Shown here in pieces: positions 17,407-27,910 of a stretch of DNA of 33,876 nt (position 1 is the first letter of the stretch; the number at the start of each line of letters is the position of its first letter). This DNA comes from Candidatus Binatia bacterium (GTDB taxonomy: Bacteria > Desulfobacterota > Binatia > UBA9968). A model generated the notes under the pieces. The model ran no database searches. It saw only the letters and a program-made list of their open reading frames with translations, and was not told the DNA's origin. The translations under genes and the position numbers were made by a program. The stretch lies in the NCBI GenBank assembly GCA_036504975.1, contig DASXUF010000026.1:1-33876 (forward strand), given 5' to 3'.

Positions 17407-17982
17407 CTAGGCCTTGCCGGATCGGCCGTGGTTGTCGCGGCGTCCAAAAGATTTGCCGCTCGACCCGCCGTCGTGTTGCTCGACGAACAATTGGAGCAGG
17501 TCCGTGACGCTGATAATTCCTATGAGTTTTCCCTCCTCCACCACGGGCAAAGAACCGATCCGGTATTGAATCATCAGATTCGCCGCTTCGATCAATCCGG
17601 TCGCCGGCGAGACCACGAGCGGATCGGGGCTCATCGCGCAGGAGACTTGCATGTTCTGCAGGTGATCGCGGATTTCCTGCTCGTCACGGAACAGCGGATA
17701 GGAAGGAGAAACCTGGCGGATGTCGCGATCGGTGACGATCCCGATGAGCTTGCCGCGCTCGAGCACGGGCAGCTCCCGGATATTATGTTTGACAAAAAGA
17801 CGGATCGCGTCGGCGAGCGGCGCATTCGGGCCGATCGTGATGGGCGACAAGCTCATACGGTGACGGACTTCCGTCGAGTTGTTTACTCTGCTCCCAGCCG
17901 GTCCTGTCCAACGAAGGCAGGACGGATCTTCTTTCTTCGTCTTTTGGCTGCCGAGTCCGGAGGTTCGAGATCGATCCAACAT
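17407..17982 (-). CDS. CBS-domain protein with N-terminal extension
   Basis: A 191-residue protein. About 42 basic, low-complexity residues precede two CBS repeats (MSLSPITIGPNAPLADAIRLFV ... GIVTDRDIRQV and CAMSPDPLVVSPATGLIEAANLM ... GIISVTDLLQLFV). The ATG at 17982 has GGGAGG 5 bases upstream, which supports the extension. It leads a two-gene operon with the phosphoribosyltransferase, transcribed from the sigma-54-like element at 18045-18061. Confidence 0.87.
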   Translation of the reverse strand: MLDRSRTSGLGSQKTKKEDPSCLRWTGPAGSRVNNSTEVRHRMSLSPITIGPNAPLADAIRLFVKHNIRELPVLERGKLIGIVTDRDIRQVSPSYPLFRDEQEIRDHLQNMQVSCAMSPDPLVVSPATGLIEAANLMIQYRIGSLPVVEEGKLIGIISVTDLLQLFVEQHDGGSSGKSFGRRDNHGRSGKA

Positions 17983-18044
17983 AAGACCTCCCTAAGTTAA
18001 AAGCCCCTTACCGGCATGGGCATCCGGCGAATTATTTGTAAGGC

Positions 18045-18061
18045 AGCAATATTCATGCCCC
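18045..18061 (-). promoter_or_regulatory. candidate sigma-54 promoter for CBS-PRTase operon
   Basis: Minus strand GGGGCATGAATATTGCT keeps GGCA, a purine at the R position, and TTGCT with exact spacing. The predicted start near 18034 gives a leader of about 51 bases. Confidence 0.6.
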
Positions 18062-18119
18062 ATGGACGGGAAGACGACGGCGATCCTTTCGATCGGCCTC
18101 GGAAATTTCTCACGATTGG

Positions 18120-18135
18120 GATTTAAGGCTGCGAA
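18120..18135. promoter_or_regulatory. half activator site TGCGAA in divergent region
   Basis: GATTTAAGGCTGCGAA has one perfect half-site and a poor partner. Its placement, about 114 bases from the plus start and 93 from the minus start, fits the other sites. Confidence 0.3.
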
Positions 18136-18214
18136 AGTTTTTCATTCGTGGGAAATAAAAGAACCTAAAATACAGAACACTCCCCGCGCTTGCTCGATTA
18201 CGCATTGGCCATGG

Positions 18215-18231
18215 CTGGCACAATAATTGGA
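18215..18231 (+). promoter_or_regulatory. candidate sigma-54 promoter for hibernation factor
   Basis: CTGGCACAATAATTGGA has a perfect CTGGCAC at -24, but TTGG rather than TTGC at -12. The predicted start is near 18242. Confidence 0.45.
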
Positions 18232-18289
18232 CAACGAATCATTCGCTCGAAGTCTAAGAAGTTCATCTTCTAGTCAGGAGGAACACGCC

Positions 18290-18844
18290 ATCGAACTCCC
18301 GCTGCAAGTGACGTTTCGCAACATGCCTCCTTCCGAGGCGATCGAGACCAACATTCGCGAGAAAGCGGCCAAGCTCGACGATTTTTATGAAAAAATCATG
18401 GGGTGTAGAGTCCTGGTCGAAGCGCCGCACCGGCACCACCGTAAAGGCAAGCTTTACCACGTGCGCATCGACCTGACGCTCCCCGGCGGCGAGATCGTGA
18501 TCGATCGAGAGCCGAGCCTGCACGCCTCGCACAAAGACATCTATGTTGCCATCCGCGACGCCTTTGATGCCGCTCGTCGCAAGCTCCAGGACTTCGCCCG
18601 GCGCCGCCGCGGGGTTATGAAAGTCCATGAGCCGATGCCTCTGGGGCGCGTCGCAAAAATCTTCTCAGATAAGGGTTTCGGGTTTCTCGAGACCGCCGAT
18701 GGCAGGGAAATATACTTCCACGGCAACAGCGTGCTTGAGCCGGGGTTCGCCCGGCTGCAAGTAGGCACTGAGGTCACCTTCGCCGAAGAGCAGGACGCCA
18801 ACGGACCCCAAGCCAGCACGGTGAAATTTTCATCACGCCACTAA
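18290..18844 (+). CDS. hpf: HPF/RaiA ribosome hibernation domain fused to cold-shock domain, ATC start position
   Basis: About 184 residues. An HPF/RaiA domain (1-108: LPLQVTFRNMPPSEAIETNI ... KLDDFYEKIMGCRVLVEAPH ... HASHKDIYVAIRDAFDAARRKLQDF) is followed by a cold-shock domain (PLGRVAKIFSDKGFGFLETADG, REIYFHGNSVL). HPF proteins occupy the ribosomal mRNA channel and shut down translation in dormancy; the CSD could add RNA binding. AGGAGG at 18276-18281 is ideally placed for 18290, where the codon is ATC, not ATG. Other starts are a TTG at 18227 inside the promoter, or GTG 18308. Either a rare AUC start, or a mutated or miscalled ATG. The 3' end overlaps the convergent USP by 4 bases. Confidence 0.85.
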   Translation: MELPLQVTFRNMPPSEAIETNIREKAAKLDDFYEKIMGCRVLVEAPHRHHRKGKLYHVRIDLTLPGGEIVIDREPSLHASHKDIYVAIRDAFDAARRKLQDFARRRRGVMKVHEPMPLGRVAKIFSDKGFGFLETADGREIYFHGNSVLEPGFARLQVGTEVTFAEEQDANGPQASTVKFSSRH

Positions 18845-19344
18845 CCTGCCGCGGCGATCTTTTGGAGCCCGTTTTCTTCTGCCGGATGAAGACAAAGAAC
18901 CGGGCAAGGAATATTGACTACGATCTTGGCCGCCAGGCTGTCGAAAAACCGCCTGGATAAATCACTCGGCGCATCGGTCGAGATCACCACCAGGTCCGCG
19001 CCTTCTCTTTTCACCCATTCGACGATGTTTTTTTCCGGCACGCCGATCTCCACTCTCTCCCGGATCCTCACCCAGGGAACGAGATCCGAAAAGTGTTGAT
19101 TGAGGAATCGGGCGAGATCGAGCTGGCTTTTCTTCCGCAGCCGCTCATACTGCGGCGACGTGATGTCGATCCAACCGCTCTCGGCAGATAAGCGAAACGG
19201 CTCCGCCAGATCGCTGCAATTCACCACGTGGTAGACGGTGACTTCCGCGCCCAGAGTCCGGGCCAAGTTCAGCGCATAGCGCACCCCTTCCTCAGAGAAT
19301 TTAGACAGATCCGTCAACGCGAGGATATTTTTGATCTTGCTCAT
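18841..19344 (-). CDS. universal stress protein with degenerate nucleotide motif
   Basis: A 167-residue USP similar to those at 8790 and 15159 (IKNILALTDLSKFSEEGVRYALNLARTLGAEVTVYHVV; VEIGVPEKNIVEWVKREGADLVVIST). Where the paralogues have HGRAG...GSV this one reads DAPSDLSRRFFDSLAAKIVVNIPCPVL, so the G-x2-G-x9-G motif is gone and ATP binding is unlikely. The ATG at 19344 is chosen for GGAGGAGG just upstream on the minus strand; the longer open frame upstream is unrelated. It stands alone behind a near-consensus sigma-54 element. Confidence 0.88.
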   Translation of the reverse strand: MSKIKNILALTDLSKFSEEGVRYALNLARTLGAEVTVYHVVNCSDLAEPFRLSAESGWIDITSPQYERLRKKSQLDLARFLNQHFSDLVPWVRIRERVEIGVPEKNIVEWVKREGADLVVISTDAPSDLSRRFFDSLAAKIVVNIPCPVLCLHPAEENGLQKIAAAG

Positions 19345-19393
19345 CCGGCCTCCTCCGCCCGATGCAAATGGCTTTCGATCAGGCGATACGAGG

Positions 19394-19410
19394 CGCACAA
19401 ACCGTGCCAT
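19394..19410 (-). promoter_or_regulatory. near-consensus sigma-54 promoter for USP
   Basis: Minus strand ATGGCACGGTTTGTGCG matches TGGCACGR at -24 and TGC at -12 with exact spacing. The predicted start near 19383 gives a 39-base leader. Confidence 0.75.
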
Positions 19411-19448
19411 ATCAAAGTCGCGCCGGCGGTATGAATTTTTCTCGCCGT

Positions 19449-19464
19449 TTTGCAAGTTTGCGAA
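19449..19464. promoter_or_regulatory. candidate activator site shared by divergent genes
   Basis: TTTGCAAGTTTGCGAA matches TTCGCA-N4-TGCGAA in 11 of 12 bases. It is centred about 73 bases from the start of the minus-strand USP and about 95 bases from that of the small plus-strand gene. Confidence 0.55.
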
Positions 19465-19524
19465 GGATGTGCGGTTATCGTTGTCAAAATCGCATCGATT
19501 CCGATATTTTCCGGCGTCACGGCT

Positions 19525-19541
19525 GCGGCAAGGCATTTGCA
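19525..19541 (+). promoter_or_regulatory. candidate sigma-54 promoter for small membrane protein
   Basis: GCGGCAAGGCATTTGCA keeps GGCA, a G at the R position and TTGCA with exact spacing. The predicted start is near 19552, just before GAGG and the TTG at 19571. Confidence 0.5.
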
Positions 19542-19570
19542 TTCAGGTTAGACATTGAGGTTCCCCTCGT

Positions 19571-19750
19571 TTGCGCTGGATCCTGATCATGCTTCTCGCA
19601 ATTTTGACGGCAGGCTGCGTCGGCCAAGAGAGCATGGCGTATTACGACAGGGCCTTCGAATTGTTTGTTCTTGTAGCCGCCGTCTTCGCTTATGCGATCG
19701 CGAAAGTACTATTTCTCCGCGATAGACGGCGCGGACCGGCCCGGCGTTGA
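19571..19750 (+). CDS. small membrane protein or lipoprotein
   Basis: A 59-residue protein if started at TTG 19571 (GAGG 10 bases upstream) or 53 residues from ATG 19589. It reads (M)RWILIMLLAILTAGC, a hydrophobic leader ending in a lipobox-like TAGC. A short linker, a second hydrophobic stretch (FELFVLVAAVFAYAIAKVLFL) and a basic tail (RDRRRGPARR) follow. This looks like a small lipoprotein or two-helix inner-membrane protein. Function unknown. A sigma-54-type element and a shared palindrome upstream support it as a real regulon member. It converges on the YbaK-like gene. Confidence 0.55.
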   Translation: MRWILIMLLAILTAGCVGQESMAYYDRAFELFVLVAAVFAYAIAKVLFLRDRRRGPARR

Positions 19751-19773
19751 GCTTCAAGCACCATATCGGCTCT

Positions 19774-20259
19774 TCAGGCGGCCTTGCGATATCTGCTTTC
19801 GGTCAACGAGATAATCATGGGATTGACGAGCTTCCTAAAATCCCCGTAGCTCATCCTCACGGTTTGCTGGTGGTTCCCCGCGTTGAAGAAGATTTCCTCC
19901 TCTGTCTCGAGCGCGGGATCGACATAGACCGGCAGGCCGAAAAGGTTGCCGAACGGCGGCATCGCGCCGATCTCGCAGCCGGGAAAGAGCGCGTCGAATT
20001 CCTTTTCGCCGGCTACCGAGACGTCTCTCGCCGCCAGCGCAAGCCGCGCCTTTCTCAAGCTGACCATTCGGTTTCCCGGCACGACGGCCATCGCGTAAGA
20101 GCCGTTGGCCTTGAGGATAACCACCTTGGCCATTTTCTTTCCTGAGTGGCGCAGGCTTTGGGCGGTTTCCTGAGCGGTGAAGGACAGGCGATGGTTGTAG
20201 ATCTCGTAAGAGATCTTTGCTTCGTCCAAAGTTTTCTTCAGTTTACCTAGTATCGGCAT
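19774..20259 (-). CDS. YbaK/EbsC-type aminoacyl-tRNA deacylase-like protein
   Basis: A 161-residue protein of the YbaK/ProXp fold: ISYEIYNHRLSFTAQETAQSL, then GKKMAKVVILKANGSYAMAVVPGNRMVSLRKARLAL and CEIGAMPPFGNLFGLPVYVDPAL. Family members hydrolyse mischarged aminoacyl-tRNAs, so it could maintain translation accuracy under stress; the exact substrate is unknown. The ATG at 20259 has AAGGAGG upstream on the minus strand. A good -24/-12 element (20289-20305) gives a 19-base leader. It is divergent from the six-gene katG operon. Confidence 0.87.
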   Translation of the reverse strand: MPILGKLKKTLDEAKISYEIYNHRLSFTAQETAQSLRHSGKKMAKVVILKANGSYAMAVVPGNRMVSLRKARLALAARDVSVAGEKEFDALFPGCEIGAMPPFGNLFGLPVYVDPALETEEEIFFNAGNHQQTVRMSYGDFRKLVNPMIISLTESRYRKAA

Positions 20260-20288
20260 CTTTGGCCTCCTTGCTAAAGAGAAAAATG

Positions 20289-20305
20289 CGCAAGAACCAT
20301 GCCGC
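20289..20305 (-). promoter_or_regulatory. candidate sigma-54 promoter for YbaK-like gene
   Basis: Minus strand GCGGCATGGTTCTTGCG: GGCA, G and R positions correct, TTGC at -12, exact spacing. The predicted start is near 20278. Confidence 0.6.
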
Positions 20306-20342
20306 AGAATCCACGGATAATCTCGGCCGCAGCCCTCAATGT

Positions 20343-20358
20343 TTCGCACTTTTGCTAC
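20343..20358. promoter_or_regulatory. candidate activator site between YbaK and katG operons
   Basis: TTCGCACTTTTGCTAC has a perfect left half-site and a 4/6 right half-site. Its centre is about 72 bases from the minus start and about 125 bases from the plus start. Confidence 0.4.
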
Positions 20359-20448
20359 GCTTCCCGCCCCAGATTCTCACCGGTGGGAAGAATCATGGAA
20401 TCATTTCAAGAAAAGCTTTGCGGTCGTTAAGGATCGGAATATGCGCGC

Positions 20449-20465
20449 GTGGCATGTCCATTGCG
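20449..20465 (+). promoter_or_regulatory. candidate sigma-54 promoter for six-gene katG operon
   Basis: GTGGCATGTCCATTGCG has TGGCATG and TTGC with exact spacing. The predicted start near 20476 leaves a very short leader, beginning with AGGAGGTG, before the ATG at 20488. Confidence 0.6.
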
Positions 20466-20487
20466 AGTTACCAGGAGGAGGTGAGCG

Positions 20488-21498
20488 ATGGATACAAGCG
20501 AAGTCCGCTTGCCGGAGCGGTGTGGAATTGTTTTAGCGGCCGGGGAAGGAAAGCGGCTTCAGTCTTTCATCCATCGAATTCGTGGGGATCGGCTGCCGAA
20601 GCAATATCTGAATATCATCGGCCGCCGCTCCATGCTCGAGCACACCCTGGCGCGGGCGGAGAGAGTTATCGATCCGCGGCGTGTTTATACGGTCGTCGGT
20701 CAGGATCACCTGCGTTATCCTGAAGTGCGCCGCCAACTCTCCGCCCGCGAATACCGTAACGTCATCGTCCAGCCCGAGAATAAAGAAACCGCTCCGGGAC
20801 TCTTGCTTCCCCTGGCCCACGTTTACGCCCGCCATCCCAACGCCACCGTCGTGGTCTTTCCGTCGGACCATTTCATCGTCGAGGAAGAACTCTTCATGGC
20901 GCATGTCGATCTGGCGTGCCGGTTGGTCGAGCGCTGCCCCGACTTTTTGGTGCTGCTGGGCATCAAGCCCGACAGTCCTGAGACGGATTACGGCTATATC
21001 CTGCCGGGAAGCGAGCTGAAGCCTCTGGCGCCACTGGCCGTGCGTCCGGTCCTAGGCTTTCACGAAAAGCCGGATCTCGACGGAGCACGCGAATTGCTCG
21101 CCGCCGGCGGGTTGTGGAACACGATGGTGATGGTTTGCAGGGCAAAAACACTCATAGAACTTGTCCGCAGCGTATCGCCGCGGCTGCACAGCTTTTTTCA
21201 GCGCATCCGTAGGGCGATCGGGACAAGCAGCGAGCGGGAGGCGGTCGCAAAAACCTACCGGTCGATCGAGTCGGTGAATTTCTCGACCGGACTTCTGGAG
21301 GTCTTTGCGCGAAAGCACGCCTCCCGCCTGCTGGTTCTTCCGGTGCGCGGCGTGACCTGGAGCGACTGGGGATCGGAGCCTCGGCTCCTCGGCGCGCTTA
21401 AAAAATTCGAAGCGGGCGTCCGGGTAAATGGATTGGAGCAGGAAGCAGGCGATTTGTCGCGACTGCCAGCCGCCTTAAGGCTGGGCTCGGTCGTTTGA
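20488..21498 (+). CDS. sugar-1-phosphate nucleotidyltransferase (mannose-1-P guanylyltransferase-like)
   Basis: A 336-residue nucleotidyltransferase. Visible motifs are GIVLAAGEGKRLQSF (nucleotide-binding loop), LPKQYLNIIG, VVVFPSDHFI (metal site), DYGYILPG, FHEKPDLD, GLWNTMVMVC and TWSDWGSEPRLL. It matches the catalytic half of ManC-type GDP-mannose pyrophosphorylases and lacks the C-terminal isomerase cupin. Activated sugars could feed trehalose, capsule or compatible-solute synthesis. AGGAGGAGG precedes the ATG. First gene of a plus-strand operon running to 26929. Confidence 0.87.
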   Translation: MDTSEVRLPERCGIVLAAGEGKRLQSFIHRIRGDRLPKQYLNIIGRRSMLEHTLARAERVIDPRRVYTVVGQDHLRYPEVRRQLSAREYRNVIVQPENKETAPGLLLPLAHVYARHPNATVVVFPSDHFIVEEELFMAHVDLACRLVERCPDFLVLLGIKPDSPETDYGYILPGSELKPLAPLAVRPVLGFHEKPDLDGARELLAAGGLWNTMVMVCRAKTLIELVRSVSPRLHSFFQRIRRAIGTSSEREAVAKTYRSIESVNFSTGLLEVFARKHASRLLVLPVRGVTWSDWGSEPRLLGALKKFEAGVRVNGLEQEAGDLSRLPAALRLGSVV

Positions 21499-21506
21499 AA
21501 AGGCTC

Positions 21507-22571
21507 ATGGGAAAAAAAATCGTCCACGTCGTCGGAACCGGAACGATCGGCGAACCGCTGATCGGCATCCTCAATACTTTTCGCGAGCCGTTCGGCATCG
21601 ACGAGGTCACCTTCCATAAGCGCACCCCCCTTGTGACGGATCGCTCAAAGGTGACCGTCCTCACCCAAAGAGGGGCCAGGCTTTGCGTCGATAAAGAGAG
21701 TTGGTCAAACTTCACGCGGATGGGCATGGAGCCTGTCTACGACGCCGAGCAGGCGCTCGACCGGGCCAGCGTCGTGATCGATTGCACGCCGGTGGGAAAC
21801 GATAACAAAGAAAAGATTTACCAGCGCTTCGCCGGTAACGGCCGGGGATTTATCGCTCAAGGAAGCGAATATGGCTTTGGCAAGATGTATGCCTGCGGCA
21901 TCAACGAGCGCGCGCTCGACCGGGAGAAGGACCAGTTCCTTCAGGTCGTGAGCTGCAACACCCACAACCTCGCCGTTCTGATCGACACGATCGCCCTCGG
22001 ACCGGAAAAGGAAAATAACCTGGAAGAGGGACGCTTCGTCTGTATGCGGCGCGCCAACGACTTGAGCCAGGAAGGGGAATTCATTCCCGCCCCGGAGGTC
22101 GGCAAGCACGACGACCCGCGCTTCGGCACGCACCAGGGAAGGGACGCGCACTACGTGTTCAAGACGCTCGGTCTGGATCTCGACATCTATTCCTCGGCGC
22201 TCAAGCTCAACACGCAGTACATGCACACGATCTATTTCAATGTGAAACTTCGCCGAGCCGTAGCCATGGACGAGGTGATGCGACGGATCAAAGGCAACCC
22301 GAGGATCGCGCTCACCAATAAAAAATCGTCGGCGTCGGTTTTCTCCTTCGGCCGCGACCACGGGCTGTTCGGCCGCATCCTCAACCAGACCGTGATCGCC
22401 TCGAATACTTTAACGATGAAGAACGCCTGCGAGCTGGTGGGCATGTGCTTCACTCCGCAGGACGGCAACTCGCTCCTCAGCAGCATCGCGGCAACATTGT
22501 GGTTTCTTGATCCGAACACGAGGGAAAAGAAACTGGAGACGCTGGCGCCCTATATCTTCAAGGAGATTTGA
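21507..22571 (+). CDS. archaeal-type (type II) glyceraldehyde-3-phosphate dehydrogenase homologue
   Basis: A 354-residue protein with a Rossmann start (KIVHVVGTGTIGEPLIGIL), VVIDCTPVGNDNKEKIYQRF and VVSCNTHNLAVLIDTIALG, where C150 is the catalytic-position cysteine. These features match archaeal GAPDH (DCTPGG...NKE, VSCNTTGLCR) rather than bacterial GapA. GTHQGRD stands where archaeal enzymes have HHGPD. The true substrate may differ from G3P. ATG 21507 is chosen over TTG 21495. It follows the nucleotidyltransferase by 8 bases and precedes the diiron gene by 4. Confidence 0.75.
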   Translation: MGKKIVHVVGTGTIGEPLIGILNTFREPFGIDEVTFHKRTPLVTDRSKVTVLTQRGARLCVDKESWSNFTRMGMEPVYDAEQALDRASVVIDCTPVGNDNKEKIYQRFAGNGRGFIAQGSEYGFGKMYACGINERALDREKDQFLQVVSCNTHNLAVLIDTIALGPEKENNLEEGRFVCMRRANDLSQEGEFIPAPEVGKHDDPRFGTHQGRDAHYVFKTLGLDLDIYSSALKLNTQYMHTIYFNVKLRRAVAMDEVMRRIKGNPRIALTNKKSSASVFSFGRDHGLFGRILNQTVIASNTLTMKNACELVGMCFTPQDGNSLLSSIAATLWFLDPNTREKKLETLAPYIFKEI

Positions 22572-25913
<3,342 letters not shown>

Positions 25914-25958
25914 GGGCCGTTGTGGCCGGCAAGAAGGAGAACAACAAAGGAGGTTCCC

Positions 25959-26384
25959 ATGAACGCAGCGATCAATGAAATTTTCGCCAAGACCTTGGAC
26001 AAAACCCATATCTGGCTCACGGATTTGATGCAGGAGCTGGACTGGACGGACGAGCACAAGGCGTACCTGGCGCTTCGGGCCGTGCTGCACACCTTGCGCG
26101 ACCGGCTCACCGTGGAGGAAGCGGCCGACTTGGCCGCGCAGCTGCCGATGCTCGTCCGCGGATTTTATTTCGAGGGCTGGCATCCGGCCGGCACGCCGGT
26201 CAAAGAGCGCCACAAAAAAGAATTTCTCGCCCGCGTCGAGGACTATTTCAAGAACGACCCGAGCGTGGTTCCGGAAAAGGTCGTGCGCGCGGTGTTTAAA
26301 TTGTTGCGCAGAAACATCAGCCGGGGCGAGGTCGACGACATCGGCCACATTCTGCCGGGCGAAGTGCGCGCGCTGTGGGCGTAA
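25959..26384 (+). CDS. DUF2267-family protein
   Basis: A 141-residue helical protein: [53 protein letters not shown], then [38 protein letters not shown]. This is the DUF2267 pattern of two helical repeats. The function is unknown; the family often lies beside USP and CBS genes. The ATG at 25959 has AAAGGAGG 5-6 bases upstream. Fifth gene of the katG operon. Confidence 0.88.
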   Translation: MNAAINEIFAKTLDKTHIWLTDLMQELDWTDEHKAYLALRAVLHTLRDRLTVEEAADLAAQLPMLVRGFYFEGWHPAGTPVKERHKKEFLARVEDYFKNDPSVVPEKVVRAVFKLLRRNISRGEVDDIGHILPGEVRALWA

Positions 26385-26428
26385 GGCGGAGGGGTCAAAG
26401 CCGAGTCTCATGCCCAGAAGGAGAAGCC

Positions 26429-26929
26429 ATGAAGAGAAAACGGGCGCCGGCGGGCATTAAGAAGATTTTGGTCCCGAGCGATTTTTCCGGGCCGTCGCGA
26501 CGTGCGATGGACTACGCGGCGATTCTCGCCAAAGAATCGGGCGCTGAAATTCTTTTGCTCCACGTCATCGAATCCTTGCCCTACAGCGTGACGGATACGC
26601 TGCACGTGATCGATCACCGCCGCGCTCTGGAAAAGACCGCGGGCGCTCTCCTGAAAAACCTGCGCGAAGAGCTGATCGAAAAAGAGCTGGCGGTAAAAAC
26701 CCGCCTGGCAAGCGGGACTGCCTACGACGAGATCTTGAAGACATCGCGCCGGGAGAAAGCGGACTTAATCGTGATGGGGACTCACGGCCGCACCGGCATG
26801 TCTCATCTTTTGCTGGGAAGCGTGGCGGAAAAGGTCGTGCGGCTGGCGGCCTGTCCGGTCCTGACGGTTCCGGACCGGACGGCAAGTCGGGTCAAAGCCG
26901 CGGTCGAACGATCCGTCACGCTTTATTGA
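26429..26929 (+). CDS. universal stress protein
   Basis: A 166-residue [40 protein letters not shown] and [32 protein letters not shown], with the nucleotide-binding glycines intact. AGAAGGAG precedes the ATG. Last gene of the katG operon (44 bases after DUF2267) and convergent with the SHOCT gene, 25 bases away; no T-rich terminator hairpin is seen between them. Confidence 0.92.
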   Translation: MKRKRAPAGIKKILVPSDFSGPSRRAMDYAAILAKESGAEILLLHVIESLPYSVTDTLHVIDHRRALEKTAGALLKNLREELIEKELAVKTRLASGTAYDEILKTSRREKADLIVMGTHGRTGMSHLLLGSVAEKVVRLAACPVLTVPDRTASRVKAAVERSVTLY

Positions 26930-26954
26930 CGGAGCAGGATTCCTCTAATTCGCC

Positions 26955-27251
26955 TTACCTTAGGTCTTTCTTCTTCTCCTCGAACTCTTCCTTATTGATC
27001 TCTCCTCGCGCATATCGCCGCCGCAGAATCTCGAAGGCCGAATCGGAGCGCGATTTCTTGCCCTGACCAAAGAGCCAGCGTATACCGACTACCAGGCCGA
27101 CGATCACCAGGCCCCAAAGAACAAGCATCATCAACATCATCCCGAATCCCCATGCTCCCCACCACATCGGATGCATCCCCCAACCCCACTCATAGTAACG
27201 TTCCTGGGCCCACACTGCTCCAGGCAGCAGCCAGTTTATCATCAGAGCCAT
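26955..27251 (-). CDS. small membrane protein with SHOCT domain
   Basis: A 98-residue protein. An N-terminal signal-like stretch ends in GAVWAQ, followed by an aromatic segment (YYEWGWGMHPMWWGAWGF), one membrane helix (MMLMMLVLWGLVIVGLVVGIRWLF) and a C-terminal SHOCT motif (SAFEILRRRYARGEINKEEFEEKKKDL). SHOCT peptides are thought to aid oligomerisation. The role is unknown. CAGGGG precedes the ATG. Neither strand of the 133 bases upstream shows a convincing sigma-54 element. Confidence 0.82.
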   Translation of the reverse strand: MALMINWLLPGAVWAQERYYEWGWGMHPMWWGAWGFGMMLMMLVLWGLVIVGLVVGIRWLFGQGKKSRSDSAFEILRRRYARGEINKEEFEEKKKDLR

Positions 27252-27384
27252 TAGCCCCTGCTCGATTCGCTCCGTACAGTTCCTCCTGCCAACGAACGTC
27301 CTTCAATCGATTTTTTTCCTGCTTCGCTCAAACCGAAAGAGCCTGACGGGAGCAGAAGCACTCCCCCCCGGCGCGGAAGTCCGA

Positions 27385-27882
27385 TTAATGAAACACTGAC
27401 ACGCAGGTTTCAGAGACTGCTGGACACGGATAAGCCGGGATCTGCTTGTGATAGATCTGCGGCACAACTACAAGCCGGCTCTTGATCGAAGCCGCAATGA
27501 AGCAGCTCTGCTCCACTTTCTTCAAAAGCCGTTCAACCCGTTGCGTGTCATCGATGCGGCGGACGACGACTGTAGGCTTGAGAGACACCTCAGTGATTTG
27601 ATAGCCGGTCTGTGAAACCTTCTGTAATTTACCCTCGGCTGAAACCGCGACGCTTGCCAACTCAAGCTTTGAGCGCTCGGCCAAGGCGAGAAATGTCAGC
27701 ATAAAGCATGAGGCCACCGCCCCGACGAAGAGATATTCCGGGGACCAACCCCCTCCGGGGCCTTGAAATTCATGCGGCGCCGCCACTTCGAGAGTAGGCA
27801 GCTTTGGAAATCGAAGATTCCCTCTGAGTCCTTCGGTCCACTCGATTTCCGCCTGATAAGAGAAACTGTCCTCGTTTTTCAT
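27385..27882 (-). CDS. OsmC-family peroxiredoxin-like protein
   Basis: A 165-residue OsmC/Ohr fold protein. The two conserved cysteines are C59 (GAVASCFMLTFLALAE) and C127 (VEQSCFIAASIKS), placed as the peroxidatic and resolving pair of organic-hydroperoxide reductases. SPEYLFVGAVASC is the family signature. It follows the tandem USP by 28 bases on the same strand, so they are probably co-transcribed. No sigma-54 element was found before that pair. Confidence 0.88.
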   Translation of the reverse strand: MKNEDSFSYQAEIEWTEGLRGNLRFPKLPTLEVAAPHEFQGPGGGWSPEYLFVGAVASCFMLTFLALAERSKLELASVAVSAEGKLQKVSQTGYQITEVSLKPTVVVRRIDDTQRVERLLKKVEQSCFIAASIKSRLVVVPQIYHKQIPAYPCPAVSETCVSVFH

Positions 27883-27910
27883 CTAAGTTTAGGACTCCCA
27901 ACACTCTTCC

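Larger units (their letters stand above)
17983..18289. other. divergent control region between CBS and hibernation-factor genes
   Basis: No gene is seen in these 307 bases. They are AT-rich in the middle and hold two outward-facing -24/-12 elements and a TGCGAA half-site, listed separately. Confidence 0.6.

Noticed and set aside
18227-18289. TTG start for the hibernation factor
   Set aside because: It falls within the candidate promoter, has no ribosome site, and adds a Ser-rich stretch absent from the family; AGGAGG favours 18290.
27285-27301. Minus-strand GG-N10-GC before the SHOCT gene
   Set aside because: The -24 reads GGACG rather than GGCAC and the -12 reads TGGC; it fits only the spacing.
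27330-27365. Intrinsic terminator GGGAG...CTCCC after OsmC
   Set aside because: The stem is only 5 bp and no T-run follows on the relevant strand.
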